Counted from the first letter of the stretch, positions 15,010-24,215 are shown. The stretch is 64,000 nt of DNA from Streptomyces netropsis (GCF_014203545.1 NZ_JACHJG010000017.1:1-64000), one strand, 5' to 3'. The notes: generated by a model from the sequence alone, not told the origin. Numbers and translations: made by a program.

Positions 15010-17196
15010 CTATCGCCCGTCGTTGCCGCCGATGACGCCCGGCGGGATGGAGAACCGGGGCCACGGCTTGTTCTTGCCGGGCTTGTTCGGCTTGTTGGGC
15101 TTACCCCGGCCGCCCTTGTCGGAGCCCTTGGGCTTCTCGGGTTCGGCGATCGCGACGGTGTCGAAGGTCGGCGCGGGCTTGCCCTCCAGCGCCCCGGCCA
15201 TGGCGTCACGCCAGATGGGGCCCGGGGTGTCACCGCCGTAGACCTTGTCGTGGTACTCGCCGCCGATGGTGATGCCCTCCATCTCGACGTCCTTGCCCGG
15301 GCCGCCGACCCAGACCGCACCGGCCATGTTCGGGGTGTAGCCGACGAACCAGGCGGCCTTGCGCTCGTCCGTCGTACCGGTCTTGCCCGCGCTGTCCCGG
15401 CCGGAGAGTCCGGCCTCCTTGCCCGTGCCGTCCTCGACCACGCCCTTGAGCAGGGTGTTGACGGTGTCGGCGGTCTCCTCGGACATGGCCCGGGAGCAGT
15501 GCGACTTCGGCACGTTCAGGCTCTTGCCGTTCGGGCCGGTGGCCGAGGCGACGAGGACGGGGGTGCAGTACTTGCCGCCGTTGGCGAACGCGGCGTAGGC
15601 GGCCGCCATCTTGAGCGGGGACATGCCCTGCGTGCCGAGGGCGATCGACGGCACCTGGTCGATCTTCGCGCCGGACGCGGGCTTCAGGCCCAGCTTCGTC
15701 GCCATCTTCGTCACCGGGCAGACGCCGATGTCGCCGATCATCTGGATGAAGTAGGTGTTGACCGACTTCCCCGTCGCCTCCCGCATCCCGTACGGGCCGA
15801 CCTCGCTGCGGTTCTCGTTGCTGACCATGTCGCCCCCGCCGTTCTTCCAGGGGCGGCCGCAGGTCTCGACCTCGTCCGGGTAGGGCATCTGGTACGGCGA
15901 GGAGTAGACCTTGTTGGGCGAGATGCCCTCCTCGAGGGCGGCCGCCGCGAGGATCGGCTTGAAGGTCGAGCCGGTCTGGAAGCCGAAGTTCGACCCGCTC
16001 ATGGCCTTGTCGGCCGAGAGGTTGATCTGCGTCTGGAACTCACCGAAGCCGTACGGGCGGGACTGCCCCATGCCGAGCACCTTGCCGGTGCCGGGCTCGA
16101 CGATCGAGACGGCGGTGGCCACCGGGTCGGACTGGTAGACGTGGTTGGTGATCGACTTCTGCACGGACTTCTGGGTCTGCGGGTCCAGGGTCGTCCGGAT
16201 CGTCATGCCGCCCTGGTTCCACCGCTTGGCCCGCGCCTCCTTCGTCTTGCCGAAGACGGGGTCCTGCAGGAACACCTCGCGCACGTAGTCGCAGAAGAAG
16301 CCGGCGCCGCTGACGGCGGTGATGCAGCCGCTCTTGGGGCGGCTGACCTTGAGCTTGAGCGGCTTGGCCTGCGCGGCGGCGGCCTCGGCCGGGGTGATGT
16401 TCTTCGTCTCGGCCATGCGCTGCAGCACGAGGTTGCGGCGCTTGGTGGCTTCCTTCGGGGCGTTGACCGGGTCGAAGCGGCTCGGCGACTGGACGATGCC
16501 GGCCAGCAGCGCGGACTCGTCGAGGGTGAGGTCCTTGGCCCGCTTGCTGAAGTAGCGCTGGGCGGCGGCCTCCACGCCGTAGGACTGCTGCCCGAAGAAG
16601 GTGATGTTCAGGTAGTTGTTGAGGATGCGCTCCTTGCCGAGTTCCTTCTCGACCTGGATGGCGTACTTCAGCTCCTTGACCTTGCGGCCGATGGTCTGCT
16701 GAGTGGCGACGGCGACCTTGGCCGGGTCGTCGCCCGCCTCCTCGACGAAGACGTTCTTGACGTACTGCTGGGTGAGCGTCGAGGCACCTTCGGACACGCC
16801 GCCGGACTGCGCGTTCTTGTTGAGCGCGCGGAGCACGCCCTTGAGGTCGACGGCGCCGTGCTCGTAGAAGCGCGCGTCCTCGATCGCGACGATCGCCTTC
16901 CGCATGTACGGCGAGATCTGACTGAGCGGCACGACCGTGCGGTCGCGGGAGTACACCTTCGCTATCTCGCCGCCCTGGGCGTCGAGGATGGTGGTGCGCT
17001 GGCTCAGTGGCGGGGTCTTGAGATTGGCCGGGATCTCGTCGAATCCTTCGACCGATTCCTTGGCCGCCAGTCCCATCGCCCCGATCGCCGGCAGGGCCAG
17101 CCCCGCCAGGACCGCTCCGGAGAGCACGCTGACGCCTAGGAATTTCGCGGCCTGCCGGGTCACGGTGGGACCCTCGCCCGAGCGCTTCTTAGCCAT
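15010..17196 (-). CDS. Bifunctional class A penicillin-binding protein
   Basis: A 728-residue cell-wall synthase acting outside the membrane. Residues about 18-42 are the membrane anchor. The glycosyltransferase 51 domain (about 70-240) has its catalytic Glu near 106 (IEDARFYEHG). The transpeptidase domain has Ser410 in GSTFKP, SVN near 481 and KTGTTD near 605. The C-terminal 50 residues are a Lys/Pro/Gly-rich tail. It polymerises glycan strands and cross-links peptides. The position next to wblA and an ArsA-like pair matches the mycobacterial ponA2-whiB4 neighbourhood from memory, so a PonA2-like role is likely. The start MAKKRSGEG fits the short basic cytoplasmic tail. Confidence 0.96.
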   Translation of the reverse strand: MAKKRSGEGPTVTRQAAKFLGVSVLSGAVLAGLALPAIGAMGLAAKESVEGFDEIPANLKTPPLSQRTTILDAQGGEIAKVYSRDRTVVPLSQISPYMRKAIVAIEDARFYEHGAVDLKGVLRALNKNAQSGGVSEGASTLTQQYVKNVFVEEAGDDPAKVAVATQQTIGRKVKELKYAIQVEKELGKERILNNYLNITFFGQQSYGVEAAAQRYFSKRAKDLTLDESALLAGIVQSPSRFDPVNAPKEATKRRNLVLQRMAETKNITPAEAAAAQAKPLKLKVSRPKSGCITAVSGAGFFCDYVREVFLQDPVFGKTKEARAKRWNQGGMTIRTTLDPQTQKSVQKSITNHVYQSDPVATAVSIVEPGTGKVLGMGQSRPYGFGEFQTQINLSADKAMSGSNFGFQTGSTFKPILAAAALEEGISPNKVYSSPYQMPYPDEVETCGRPWKNGGGDMVSNENRSEVGPYGMREATGKSVNTYFIQMIGDIGVCPVTKMATKLGLKPASGAKIDQVPSIALGTQGMSPLKMAAAYAAFANGGKYCTPVLVASATGPNGKSLNVPKSHCSRAMSEETADTVNTLLKGVVEDGTGKEAGLSGRDSAGKTGTTDERKAAWFVGYTPNMAGAVWVGGPGKDVEMEGITIGGEYHDKVYGGDTPGPIWRDAMAGALEGKPAPTFDTVAIAEPEKPKGSDKGGRGKPNKPNKPGKNKPWPRFSIPPGVIGGNDGR

Positions 17197-17297
17197 AGGG
17201 GGAAGCCTACGTTCTCATTCGGCGGACAGACGCCCGTGTGTTCGCCTACGCTGTTTCACGCCAGTAACTGTGGTGCGGTTCCGCATCACCTCCGCTC

Positions 17298-17313
17298 TCA
17301 CTCTTGTGAGTGA
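17298..17313. promoter_or_regulatory. Palindrome in the wblA leader region
   Basis: TCACTC and GAGTGA form a perfect inverted repeat with 4 bases between (17298-17313). It lies in the 385-base gap between the divergent penicillin-binding protein and wblA genes. wblA is developmentally controlled in Streptomyces, so this is a candidate operator. I tested BldD-like and Crp-like spacing by eye and neither fits. Nothing else definite is seen in the gap. Confidence 0.35.
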
Positions 17314-17581
17314 TGAGACGTGTCCGTATTGCCGCCTGTGTTACCGGGTGCCCGCCACGACAAGGGCGGACCGTCCAGGTATGCGGGGGTTGGTCGCTGA
17401 TGTCGCCAGGTCACTCCGTTGGGTGATCTGCCGCGTACGCATAGTCCGTTCGGGCCATTCAAGATTGGGCCCGAAGGGGGTGTTGCCCCCTGCCTGCCTT
17501 CCGTAACGTCCTCAACTGGCAACGGTGAATATGCCGCTGCCGCCGTGGGGGAGCCTCGATTCGGGAGAGGACGGCGCCAGC

Positions 17582-17917
17582 ATGAGCTGGGTAACCGACT
17601 GGAGTGCGCAGGCAGCCTGCCGCACTACCGATCCGGATGAACTATTCGTTCAGGGCGCAGCGCAGAACAGGGCCAAGGCGGTCTGCACCGGGTGCCCGGT
17701 GCGTACGGAGTGCCTGGCCGACGCACTGGACAACCGTGTGGAGTTCGGCGTGTGGGGTGGGATGACCGAGCGCGAGCGGCGGGCGCTGCTGCGCCGTCGG
17801 CCCACGGTCACGTCGTGGCGCAGGCTCTTGGAGACGGCCCGTACGGAGTACGAGCGCGGTTCCGGGATCCTGCCGCTGGGCGACGAGGAGTACGACGAGT
17901 ACGCCGCCGTCGGGTAG
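17582..17917 (+). CDS. wblA: WhiB-like iron-sulfur regulator WblA
   Basis: A 111-residue WhiB-family protein. Cys13, Cys35, Cys38 and Cys44 (CTGCPVRTEC) bind a 4Fe-4S cluster. The GVWGG turn and the basic RERRALLRRR follow. The sequence from WVTDWSAQAACRTTDPDELF onward is that of Streptomyces WblA. WblA is a global regulator that lowers antibiotic production and controls the switch from aerial growth to sporulation. Start ATG 17582 gives the family length and has GGAGAGG upstream. In-frame starts at 17525 and 17531 would add an unconserved extension. The neighbours match the WhiB4 locus of mycobacteria. Confidence 0.97.
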   Translation: MSWVTDWSAQAACRTTDPDELFVQGAAQNRAKAVCTGCPVRTECLADALDNRVEFGVWGGMTERERRALLRRRPTVTSWRRLLETARTEYERGSGILPLGDEEYDEYAAVG

Positions 17918-18185
17918 CCGACGGGTGGCGGACAGCGGGTAGCCGACGGCGCCCGTGCCGGTGCCCGACCACTGTCGGTGCCGGCGTCGGTCGCGGTCGC
18001 GCGCACGTCGGCGTCCTTCAGTGACGTCGAGCGGTGATGTCGCGCGTGGTGGCACTCGAGCAGTCGTCCGGGCCGACGATGCCGGCGCCGCGCCGAACGT
18101 CGTGCCGGGGCGCGTCCGTGCTTCCCGCTGCGTGTTTCTCGTCGCTGCGTGTTTCTTGCGGCGCCCTGAGCGCCTTTGCCGTGTC

Positions 18186-19655
18186 CTACGGGTTTTCGGT
18201 GCCCTTGCCGTCCGCGGTGGCCTCCGCAGGGGTGGCGTCGTGCCGGGCCGTCTGGACCGCGAGACGTTCACCGATCGCCCGCAGGCCTGCCAGATCGTGT
18301 ACATCTCCGGGCAGAGCGGCCACCTCGGCCACCGGGACCTCGGGGTGCAGCGAAGTGAAGCGGTCGCGCGTACGCCGCTCACGGGCGAGGACCCGCATGC
18401 GCTCGGCGTGCAGGCGCAGCAGTCCCGCGGTGAGGCGCGCGGTGGAGTCCATGGACGGCGCGGATGGTGCGGGGTCTCCTGAGGGCGCGGGCTGGGGGGA
18501 GCCGCTCCCGGGAGAGGACGTGTTGGAGGGAGTGCGGGTGCCGGGGTCATCGGCGGTACGTGACCCAGTCTGCCCGCTGTCTCGATCCACAATGCCGACG
18601 CCATCAAGATTTTCTGAGGAATCCGGGGTGCGCGGGATGCCCGGGCCGTCCGCCAGGGCCTGCGCCGCGGCCAGGGCCCGCTCGGCCGAGAGGCGCGCCG
18701 CCCCGCTGCCGTGGACCCGGTTCAGCACGAGCCCGGCCAGCGGCATCCGCTCGGCGGCCAACCGTTCGACGAAGTAGGCCGCTTCCCGCAGGGCGTCCCG
18801 CTCCGGGGCGGCCACGACCAGGAAGGCCGTACCGGGTGCCTGGAGCAGTCGGTAGGTGGCGTCGGCGCGGGTACGGAAGCCGCCGAACATGGTGTCCATG
18901 GCGGACACGAAGGTCTGTACGTCCCGCAGGAGCTGTGCCCCCATCAGCTTGTTGAGCGGCCCGCTCATCATCGACATGCCGACGCCCAGGAACTTCATCC
19001 CGGCCCGGCCGCCGATCTTCGCCGGTGTCATCAGGACCTTGATGAACTTCCCGTCCAGGAAGGACCCCAGGCGGCTCGGCGCGTCGAGGAAGTCGAGCGC
19101 GGAGCGGCTCGGCGGGGTGTCGACGACGATCAGATCCCACTCGTCGCGGGCGCGGAGCTGGCCGAGCTTCTCCATGGCCATGTACTCCTGCGTACCGGCG
19201 AAGCCGGCCGACAGGGACTGGTAGAAGGGGTTCTCCAGGATCGCCCGGGCGCGTTCCTTGTCGGCGTGCGTCTCGACGATCTCGTCGAACGTCCGCTTCA
19301 TGTCGAGCATCATGGCGTGCAGTTCGCCACCGGCGGATGTATCAATTCCGGTTACTGGGCGGGGCACGTTGTCGAGTTCGTCGATGCCCATCGACTGGGC
19401 CAGCCGACGGGCCGGGTCGATGGTGAGGACGACGACCTTGCGGCCGCGCTCGGCGGCTCGTACGCCCAGCGCGGCGGCGGTCGTGGTCTTGCCGACGCCG
19501 CCCGAACCGCAGCACACCACGATGCGGGTGCGGGGGTTGTCCAGAACGGGGTCGATGTCGAGGACGGACGCCGCGTCGAGGCCGTTCGCCCACGCACCGG
19601 CCGCGCCCGCCCCGTTCACCTCCGCCCTTGCCGCGTCCCCAGTAGTGACACTCAC
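18186..19655 (-). CDS. ArsA-like anion-transporting ATPase family protein, second of pair
   Basis: A 489-residue P-loop ATPase. Walker A near residue 45 reads CGSGGVGKTT, so the signature lysine of the deviant ArsA motif is Ser here. The switch region follows (VVDTPPSRSALDFLD). Residues about 360-405 are a low-complexity Pro/Ser/Gly insert. Start GTG 19655 overlaps the stop of the first ATPase gene (GTGA) and has AAGGAGTGG upstream. From memory, the mycobacterial counterparts Rv3679/Rv3680 act as a complex. Despite the family name a role in arsenic resistance is unlikely, as no ArsB or ArsR is nearby. Confidence 0.9.
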   Translation of the reverse strand: MSVTTGDAARAEVNGAGAAGAWANGLDAASVLDIDPVLDNPRTRIVVCCGSGGVGKTTTAAALGVRAAERGRKVVVLTIDPARRLAQSMGIDELDNVPRPVTGIDTSAGGELHAMMLDMKRTFDEIVETHADKERARAILENPFYQSLSAGFAGTQEYMAMEKLGQLRARDEWDLIVVDTPPSRSALDFLDAPSRLGSFLDGKFIKVLMTPAKIGGRAGMKFLGVGMSMMSGPLNKLMGAQLLRDVQTFVSAMDTMFGGFRTRADATYRLLQAPGTAFLVVAAPERDALREAAYFVERLAAERMPLAGLVLNRVHGSGAARLSAERALAAAQALADGPGIPRTPDSSENLDGVGIVDRDSGQTGSRTADDPGTRTPSNTSSPGSGSPQPAPSGDPAPSAPSMDSTARLTAGLLRLHAERMRVLARERRTRDRFTSLHPEVPVAEVAALPGDVHDLAGLRAIGERLAVQTARHDATPAEATADGKGTENP

Positions 19656-20647
19656 CGAGCCACTCCTTGCTTTCGCAGTTCGCGCGCCATGCGGTACAAA
19701 CCCGCCAGGTCCACGCCGTCGCCGAGCAGTTCCAGTTCGTACGTGGGGAGGCCGAGCCCCGATATCTCGGTGCGGCCGAGGCGCTCCAGGGCCACCCGCT
19801 CGGTGTGCTCGCGGGCCTGCGCGACCAGAGGGTCGACCAGCTCCTCGACGAGGCCGGCGCGGTCCGCCCCGGCGAATCCGGTCTGCGCCAAGGCGTCCGA
19901 GAGGGCTCGCGCCACGGCCGCGCGCCGTCCGTTGGCGGCGATGTCGACGGCCGCCGGGTCGAGCATTTCCGGCCGCACCATGTTGATGACCACGCTGCCC
20001 ACCGGCAGCTTCGCGGCGCGCAGTTCGGCGATGCCGTCGACGGTCTCCTGGACGGGCATCTCCTCCAGCAGCGTCACCATGTGCACCGCCGTCTCGGGGG
20101 ACTTGAGCACCCGCATGACGGCCTGCGCCTGATTGTGGATCGGGCCGATCCGGGCCAACCCCGCCACCTCGTCGTTGACGTTGAGGAAGCGGGTGATGCG
20201 GCCGGTGGGCGGGGCGTCCATGACGACGTGGTCGTAGACGAAGTTGCCCAGGCGGTCCTTGCGGCGCACCGCCTCGCACGCCTTGCCCGTCAGCAGGACG
20301 TCCCGCAGTCCGGGCGCGATGGTCGTCGCGAAATCGATCGCGCCGAGCTTCTTCAGCGCCCGCCCGGCGCTGCCGAGCTTGTAGAACATCTGGAGGTAGT
20401 CCAGGAGCGCGCGCTCGGCGTCGATGGCGAGTGCGAAGACCTCGCCTCCGCCACCCGGCGCGACCGCGATCTTGCGTTCCTCGTAGGGCAGCGTCTCCGT
20501 CTCGAAGAGCTGCGCGATGCCCTGTCTGCCCTCGACCTCGACCAGCAGGGTGCGCTTGCCCTCGGCGGCGAGGGCGAGCGCGAGGGCGGCGGCGACCGTG
20601 GTCTTGCCGGTGCCGCCCTTGCCGCTTACGACATGGAGCCTGCTCAT
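19652..20647 (-). CDS. ArsA-like anion-transporting ATPase family protein, first of pair
   Basis: A 331-residue protein with an intact deviant Walker A, SGKGGTGKTT at about residues 8-17, and a switch segment DHVVMDAPPTGRITRFL. This is the ArsA/Get3 fold with a ligand-binding insert of unknown specificity. It starts at ATG 20647 and overlaps the second ATPase by 4 bases, which favours equal synthesis and a heterodimer. The first subunit keeps the signature lysine while the second lacks it, so the two nucleotide sites are probably unequal. Confidence 0.92.
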   Translation of the reverse strand: MSRLHVVSGKGGTGKTTVAAALALALAAEGKRTLLVEVEGRQGIAQLFETETLPYEERKIAVAPGGGGEVFALAIDAERALLDYLQMFYKLGSAGRALKKLGAIDFATTIAPGLRDVLLTGKACEAVRRKDRLGNFVYDHVVMDAPPTGRITRFLNVNDEVAGLARIGPIHNQAQAVMRVLKSPETAVHMVTLLEEMPVQETVDGIAELRAAKLPVGSVVINMVRPEMLDPAAVDIAANGRRAAVARALSDALAQTGFAGADRAGLVEELVDPLVAQAREHTERVALERLGRTEISGLGLPTYELELLGDGVDLAGLYRMARELRKQGVAR

Positions 20648-20886
20648 GATTCGGAGCCTAATTCGTTGGTAGCGGCCGCGTGGCGCCAGGTGGCGACATC
20701 CGGTCGTTCGAGTGGTGAGGACCGTCATGCCCTTTCGGAGCGGGGCCCGCGAAGCCTCCGGCCGGACCGTGCGAGGGGTCCTCACACTCGGGGTGGTGGC
20801 GGTCGCGTGGGCGCCGGGCGGACGCCTGACCGTCCCGGAGTGGCCTCCGCACGAGGCTGTCGGCGGGAGGCATTACAGTCGGGCCC

Positions 20887-21045
20887 ATGACCAAGTGGGA
20901 ATACGCGACTGTGCCGCTGCTCGTCCATGCGACCAAGCAGATTCTGGACACCTGGGGCGAGGACGGCTGGGAGCTCGTCCAGGTCGTGCCGGGGCCGAAC
21001 AACCCCGAGCAGCTGGTGGCCTACCTCAAGCGGGAAAAGGCGTGA
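20887..21045 (+). CDS. DUF4177 small protein
   Basis: A 52-residue protein beginning MTKWEYATVPLLVHATKQIL, with the DUF4177 pattern WEYATVPL...GEDGWELVQVVPGP. It is probably one small beta-alpha-beta unit. The gene overlaps the RidA-like gene by 4 bases (GTGA), so the two are co-translated. Function unknown. It is easily missed because of its size, but the family pattern, codon use and coupling support it. Confidence 0.9.
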   Translation: MTKWEYATVPLLVHATKQILDTWGEDGWELVQVVPGPNNPEQLVAYLKREKA

Positions 21046-21506
21046 GCGCCGTCGAGGACCGGCTCGCCGAGCTGGGCCTGACCCTTCCGGACGTCGTGCC
21101 GCCGCTGGCCGCGTACCAGCCCGCCGTGCGGACGGGCAATTACGTCTACACCGCCGGTCAGCTGCCCATGGTCAAGGGCTCCGTGCCCGCGACCGGCAAG
21201 GTCGGCGCCGAGGTCAGCGCGGAGCAGGCCAAGGAGCTGGCGGCCGTCTGCGCGCTCAACGCCCTGGCCGCCGTGAAGTCGGTCGTCGGCGACCTCGACA
21301 AGATCGTGCGCGTGGTCAAGGTCGTGGGCTTCGTCGCCTCCGCCCCGGACTTCACCGCACAGCCGGGTGTCCTGAACGGCGCCAGTGAGCTGCTGGGCGA
21401 GGTCCTGGGCGACAAGGGCGTGCACGCGCGCTCCGCCGTGGGCGTCACGGTGCTGCCGCTGGACGCGCCGGTCGAGGTCGAGATCCTGGTGGAAGTACGG
21501 GACTGA
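21042..21506 (+). CDS. RidA/YjgF family protein
   Basis: A 154-residue protein with the RidA layout: LAAYQPAVRTGNYVYTAGQLP at the N-terminus, GVLNGASELLGEVLG in the middle and RSAVGVTVLPLDAPVEVEIL at the end. It belongs to the longer YjgF-like subgroup. The catalytic arginine of true imine deaminases, normally in R-S/T-xVxVxxLP, is matched by Arg in ARSAVGVTVLPL, so enamine/imine deaminase activity is possible. It is coupled to the DUF4177 gene and followed by Nudix and metallohydrolase genes. Confidence 0.93.
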   Translation: MSAVEDRLAELGLTLPDVVPPLAAYQPAVRTGNYVYTAGQLPMVKGSVPATGKVGAEVSAEQAKELAAVCALNALAAVKSVVGDLDKIVRVVKVVGFVASAPDFTAQPGVLNGASELLGEVLGDKGVHARSAVGVTVLPLDAPVEVEILVEVRD

Positions 21507-21574
21507 CCGCGAAGGCGGGAGGGGCCCCGGGCGGGCCCCTCGAACATCAGCGCGTGAGCGCATAGCATCCGGCC

Positions 21575-22444
21575 ATGTCGACTTCGAACGGCCAGTGGTA
21601 TCCGCCGGAGTGGCCGGACCGGATCAGAGCGCTCACCCGCGGGGAGCTCCAGCCCGCGGCGCCCCGCCGCGCCGCGACCGTACTGCTGGTGCGTGACACC
21701 ACCGGCGGCCCCACCGTTCATATGCTGCGCAGACGCGCCTCCATGGCTTTCGCCGGAGGCGCGTACGCGTATCCGGGGGGTTCCGTGGACCCCCGTGACG
21801 AGCGGGACGTGCCCTGGGCCGGACCCTCGCGCACCGAGTGGGCCCGCCGCCTCGGCGTCGACGCCGCCACCGCGCAGGCCATCGTCTGCGCCGCCGTCCG
21901 GGAGACCTTCGAGGAGGCGGGCGTGCTCCTGGCGGGCCCGACGCCGGAGTCGGTCGTCGCGGACACCACCGGCGCCGACTGGGAGGCCGACCGGGCGGCG
22001 CTCGTCACCCGCGAGCTGTCCTTCGCGGACTTCCTCGACCGGCGGGGCCTGGTGCTGCGCAGCGATCTCCTCGGGGGCTGGGCGCGCTGGATCACCCCCG
22101 AGTTCGAACCCCGCCGCTATGACACCTGGTTCTTCGTCGCGGCGCTCCCCGAGGGCCAGCGCACCCGTAACGCGTCCACGGAGGCGGACCGTACGGTCTG
22201 GGCCGCGCCCGCCGACGCGGCCGCCGGCTACGACCGGGGCGAGCTGCTGATGATGCCGCCCACCATCTCGACGCTGCGCGCGCTCCTGCCGTACGGGAGC
22301 GTCGCCGAGGTCCTGGCGGCCGCGCGCGAGGCGGACCTCACACCCGTGCTCGCGCGAGCACGCCTCGTCGGGGGTGAGATCGTGCTGAGCTGGCCGGGAC
22401 ACGACGAATTCACCAAACACATCTCCTCGGGGGCCGACGCATGA
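21575..22444 (+). CDS. Nudix hydrolase, NUDT19-like
   Basis: A 289-residue protein. The first half of the Nudix box, GGSVDPRDE at about residue 67, is separated by an insert of about 30 residues from the second half, AVRETFEEAGVLL at about 108. Such a split box occurs in long Nudix proteins of the NUDT19/RP2p type. It probably cleaves a nucleoside-diphosphate-linked compound such as a CoA derivative; the substrate is not determinable here. ATG 21575 is the start. The last bases overlap the metallohydrolase gene (ATGA), indicating joint translation. Confidence 0.9.
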   Translation: MSTSNGQWYPPEWPDRIRALTRGELQPAAPRRAATVLLVRDTTGGPTVHMLRRRASMAFAGGAYAYPGGSVDPRDERDVPWAGPSRTEWARRLGVDAATAQAIVCAAVRETFEEAGVLLAGPTPESVVADTTGADWEADRAALVTRELSFADFLDRRGLVLRSDLLGGWARWITPEFEPRRYDTWFFVAALPEGQRTRNASTEADRTVWAAPADAAAGYDRGELLMMPPTISTLRALLPYGSVAEVLAAAREADLTPVLARARLVGGEIVLSWPGHDEFTKHISSGADA

Positions 22445-23271
22445 CGTTCGCAGCAGCTCTTCCCGGCAAGCCGCGCGAGGGCGCCATCGGCGGCCCCGCG
22501 ACCGCCCGCGCGGTCTGTGTGCTGGCCGCCAACCCGTCCGCCATGACGCTGGACGGCACCAACACCTGGATCGTCTCCGAACCCGACTCCGACCTGGCCG
22601 TCGTCATCGACCCGGGGCCGCTGGACGACACGCACCTGCGGGCCGTCATCGCCACGGCCGAGTCGGCGGGCAAGCGCATCGCGCTGACGCTGCTCAGCCA
22701 CGGCCACCCCGACCACTCGGACGGTGCCGGGCGCTTCGCCGAGCTGACGGGCACGTCCGTACGGGCGCTGGACCCCGCGCTGCGGCTCGGCGGCGAGGGG
22801 CTCGGCGTGGGTGACGTCATCACCACGGGCGGCCTGGAGCTGCACGTCCTGTCCACCCCGGGGCACACCGCCGACTCCCTGTGCTTCCACCTGCCCGCCG
22901 ACCGGGCGGTCTTCACCGGGGACACGGTCCTGGGGCGCGGCACCACGGTCGTCGCCCACCCCGACGGGCGGCTCGGCGACTACCTGGACTCGCTGCGCCG
23001 ACTGCGCTCGCTCGCGGTCGACGAGGACGTGGTCACGGTGCTTCCCGGTCACGGGCCCGTGCTCGACGACGCCCGGGGCGCCATCGAGTACTACCTGGCC
23101 CACCGCGCCAAGCGCCTCGCCCAGGTCGAGACCGCGGTCGAGAACGGTCACGGCACCCCGGAGGAGGTCGTCGCCCACGTCTACGCGGACGTCGACCGCT
23201 CGCTGTGGCCCGCGGCGGAACTCTCGGTGCGGGCGCAGCTGGACTACCTGGGCGAGCACGGGCTGATCTGA
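22441..23271 (+). CDS. Metallo-beta-lactamase fold hydrolase
   Basis: A 276-residue protein with the metal-binding motif LLSHGHPDHSDG (HxHxDH) near residue 86, further ligands in STPGHTADSLCF near 140 and GDTVLGRG near 160, and PGHGPV near 203. The C-terminal region is a LACTB2-like winged segment (EEVVAHVYADVD). LACTB2-type proteins are single-strand RNA endonucleases or thioester hydrolases; which applies is unclear. It starts inside the Nudix stop (ATGA). A hairpin lies after the stop, before the convergent crp gene. Confidence 0.93.
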   Translation: MTFAAALPGKPREGAIGGPATARAVCVLAANPSAMTLDGTNTWIVSEPDSDLAVVIDPGPLDDTHLRAVIATAESAGKRIALTLLSHGHPDHSDGAGRFAELTGTSVRALDPALRLGGEGLGVGDVITTGGLELHVLSTPGHTADSLCFHLPADRAVFTGDTVLGRGTTVVAHPDGRLGDYLDSLRRLRSLAVDEDVVTVLPGHGPVLDDARGAIEYYLAHRAKRLAQVETAVENGHGTPEEVVAHVYADVDRSLWPAAELSVRAQLDYLGEHGLI

Positions 23272-23387
23272 CGGAGCCGGAGCCGAACGGGCTGTCGGAC
23301 CTGCCGCTGAACCACAGGGCAGAGCTTCGACGGCGTACAGGTTGATCTGAGGGCGCTGCGGGCGCCCGACGGTCCCTGGGTACGCGA

Positions 23388-23425
23388 AAGCCCCTGTCGC
23401 ACGCCTGAGCGGGCGGCAGGGGCTT
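23388..23425. terminator. 13-bp stem between metallohydrolase and crp
   Basis: AAGCCCCTGTCGC at 23388-23400 pairs with GCGGCAGGGGCTT at 23413-23425 with one mismatch or wobble. It lies between two convergent genes and can act in both directions. Confidence 0.7.
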
Positions 23426-23462
23426 CCACGACTGTGCGTACGAGCGTGCGTACGCCCCCGGG

Positions 23463-24137
23463 TCAGCGGGAGCGCTTGGCGAGCCGCTCCACGTCCAGGA
23501 GGATTACGGCGCGGGCCTCCAGGCGGAGCCAGCCGCGGCCCGCGAAGTCCGCGAGTGCCTTGTTGACGGTCTCCCGAGAGGCGCCGACCAGCTGGGCCAG
23601 CTCCTCCTGGGTGAGGTCGTGCACGACGTGGATGCCCTCTTCGGACTGGACGCCGAAACGGCGGGACAGGTCGAGGAGGGCCTTCGCGACACGGCCGGGG
23701 ACGTCGGAGAAGACCAGGTCCGACATCGAGTCGTTGGTGCGGCGCAGCCGGCGGGCGACCGCGCGCAGCAGGGCGGTGGCCACCTCCGGGCGGGCGTTGA
23801 GCCAGGGCTGGAGGTCACCGTGGCCGAGGCCGAGGAGCTTGACCTCGGTGAGGGCGGTGGCGGTGGCCGTGCGCGGGCCGGGGTCGAAGAGCGACAGCTC
23901 GCCGATCAGCTCGCCGGGGCCCAGGACGGCCAGCATGTTCTCGCGGCCGTCGGGGGAGGTGCGGTGGAGCTTCACCTTGCCCTCGGTCACCACGTAGAGC
24001 CGGTCGCCGGGGTCCCCTTCGTGGAACAGGGCGTCGCCCCTCGCGAGGGTGACCTCGCCCATGGAGGCGCGCAGCTCAGCGGCCTGCTCGTCATCGAGCG
24101 CCGCGAAAAGCGGGGCGCGCCGCAGAACGTCGTCCAC
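23463..24137 (-). CDS. crp: Crp-family cAMP receptor protein
   Basis: A 224-residue regulator, the same length as I recall for S. coelicolor Crp. Residues about 10-125 are the cyclic-nucleotide fold, with the phosphate-binding cassette GELSLFDPGPRTATA near 82-96. Residues about 150-220 are the winged helix, with recognition helix QEELAQLVGASRETVNKALAD. Crp with cAMP controls germination, development and antibiotic synthesis in Streptomyces. GTG 24137 is chosen over ATG 24158 because the AAGGAG ribosome-binding site lies between them. Transcribed convergently with the metallohydrolase gene and divergently from nth. Confidence 0.97.
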   Translation of the reverse strand: MDDVLRRAPLFAALDDEQAAELRASMGEVTLARGDALFHEGDPGDRLYVVTEGKVKLHRTSPDGRENMLAVLGPGELIGELSLFDPGPRTATATALTEVKLLGLGHGDLQPWLNARPEVATALLRAVARRLRRTNDSMSDLVFSDVPGRVAKALLDLSRRFGVQSEEGIHVVHDLTQEELAQLVGASRETVNKALADFAGRGWLRLEARAVILLDVERLAKRSR

Positions 24138-24201
24138 GAGTTCTCTCCTTGTCGACATGCACAGAGGACCGTGGTCCCCATGATGCCCGTCGGTAAAACT
24201 G

Positions 24202-24215
24202 TGTGATCAAACACA
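24202..24215. promoter_or_regulatory. TGTG-N6-CACA palindrome upstream of crp
   Basis: TGTGATCAAACACA at 24202-24215 is an inverted repeat 65 bases before the crp start, in the crp-nth divergent gap. The half-sites resemble Crp half-sites, but the spacing is two bases shorter than the usual GTGA-N6-TCAC. Autoregulation is possible but not shown. Confidence 0.3.

Noticed and set aside
18186..20647. Arsenic resistance operon
   Set aside because: Only ArsA-like ATPases are present; no ArsB, ArsR or ArsC. The conserved neighbourhood with wblA and a penicillin-binding protein points to another role.
24202..24215. Canonical Crp binding site upstream of crp
   Set aside because: Half-sites resemble Crp sites, but the spacing between GTG and CAC is 6 rather than 8; kept only as a low-confidence palindrome.
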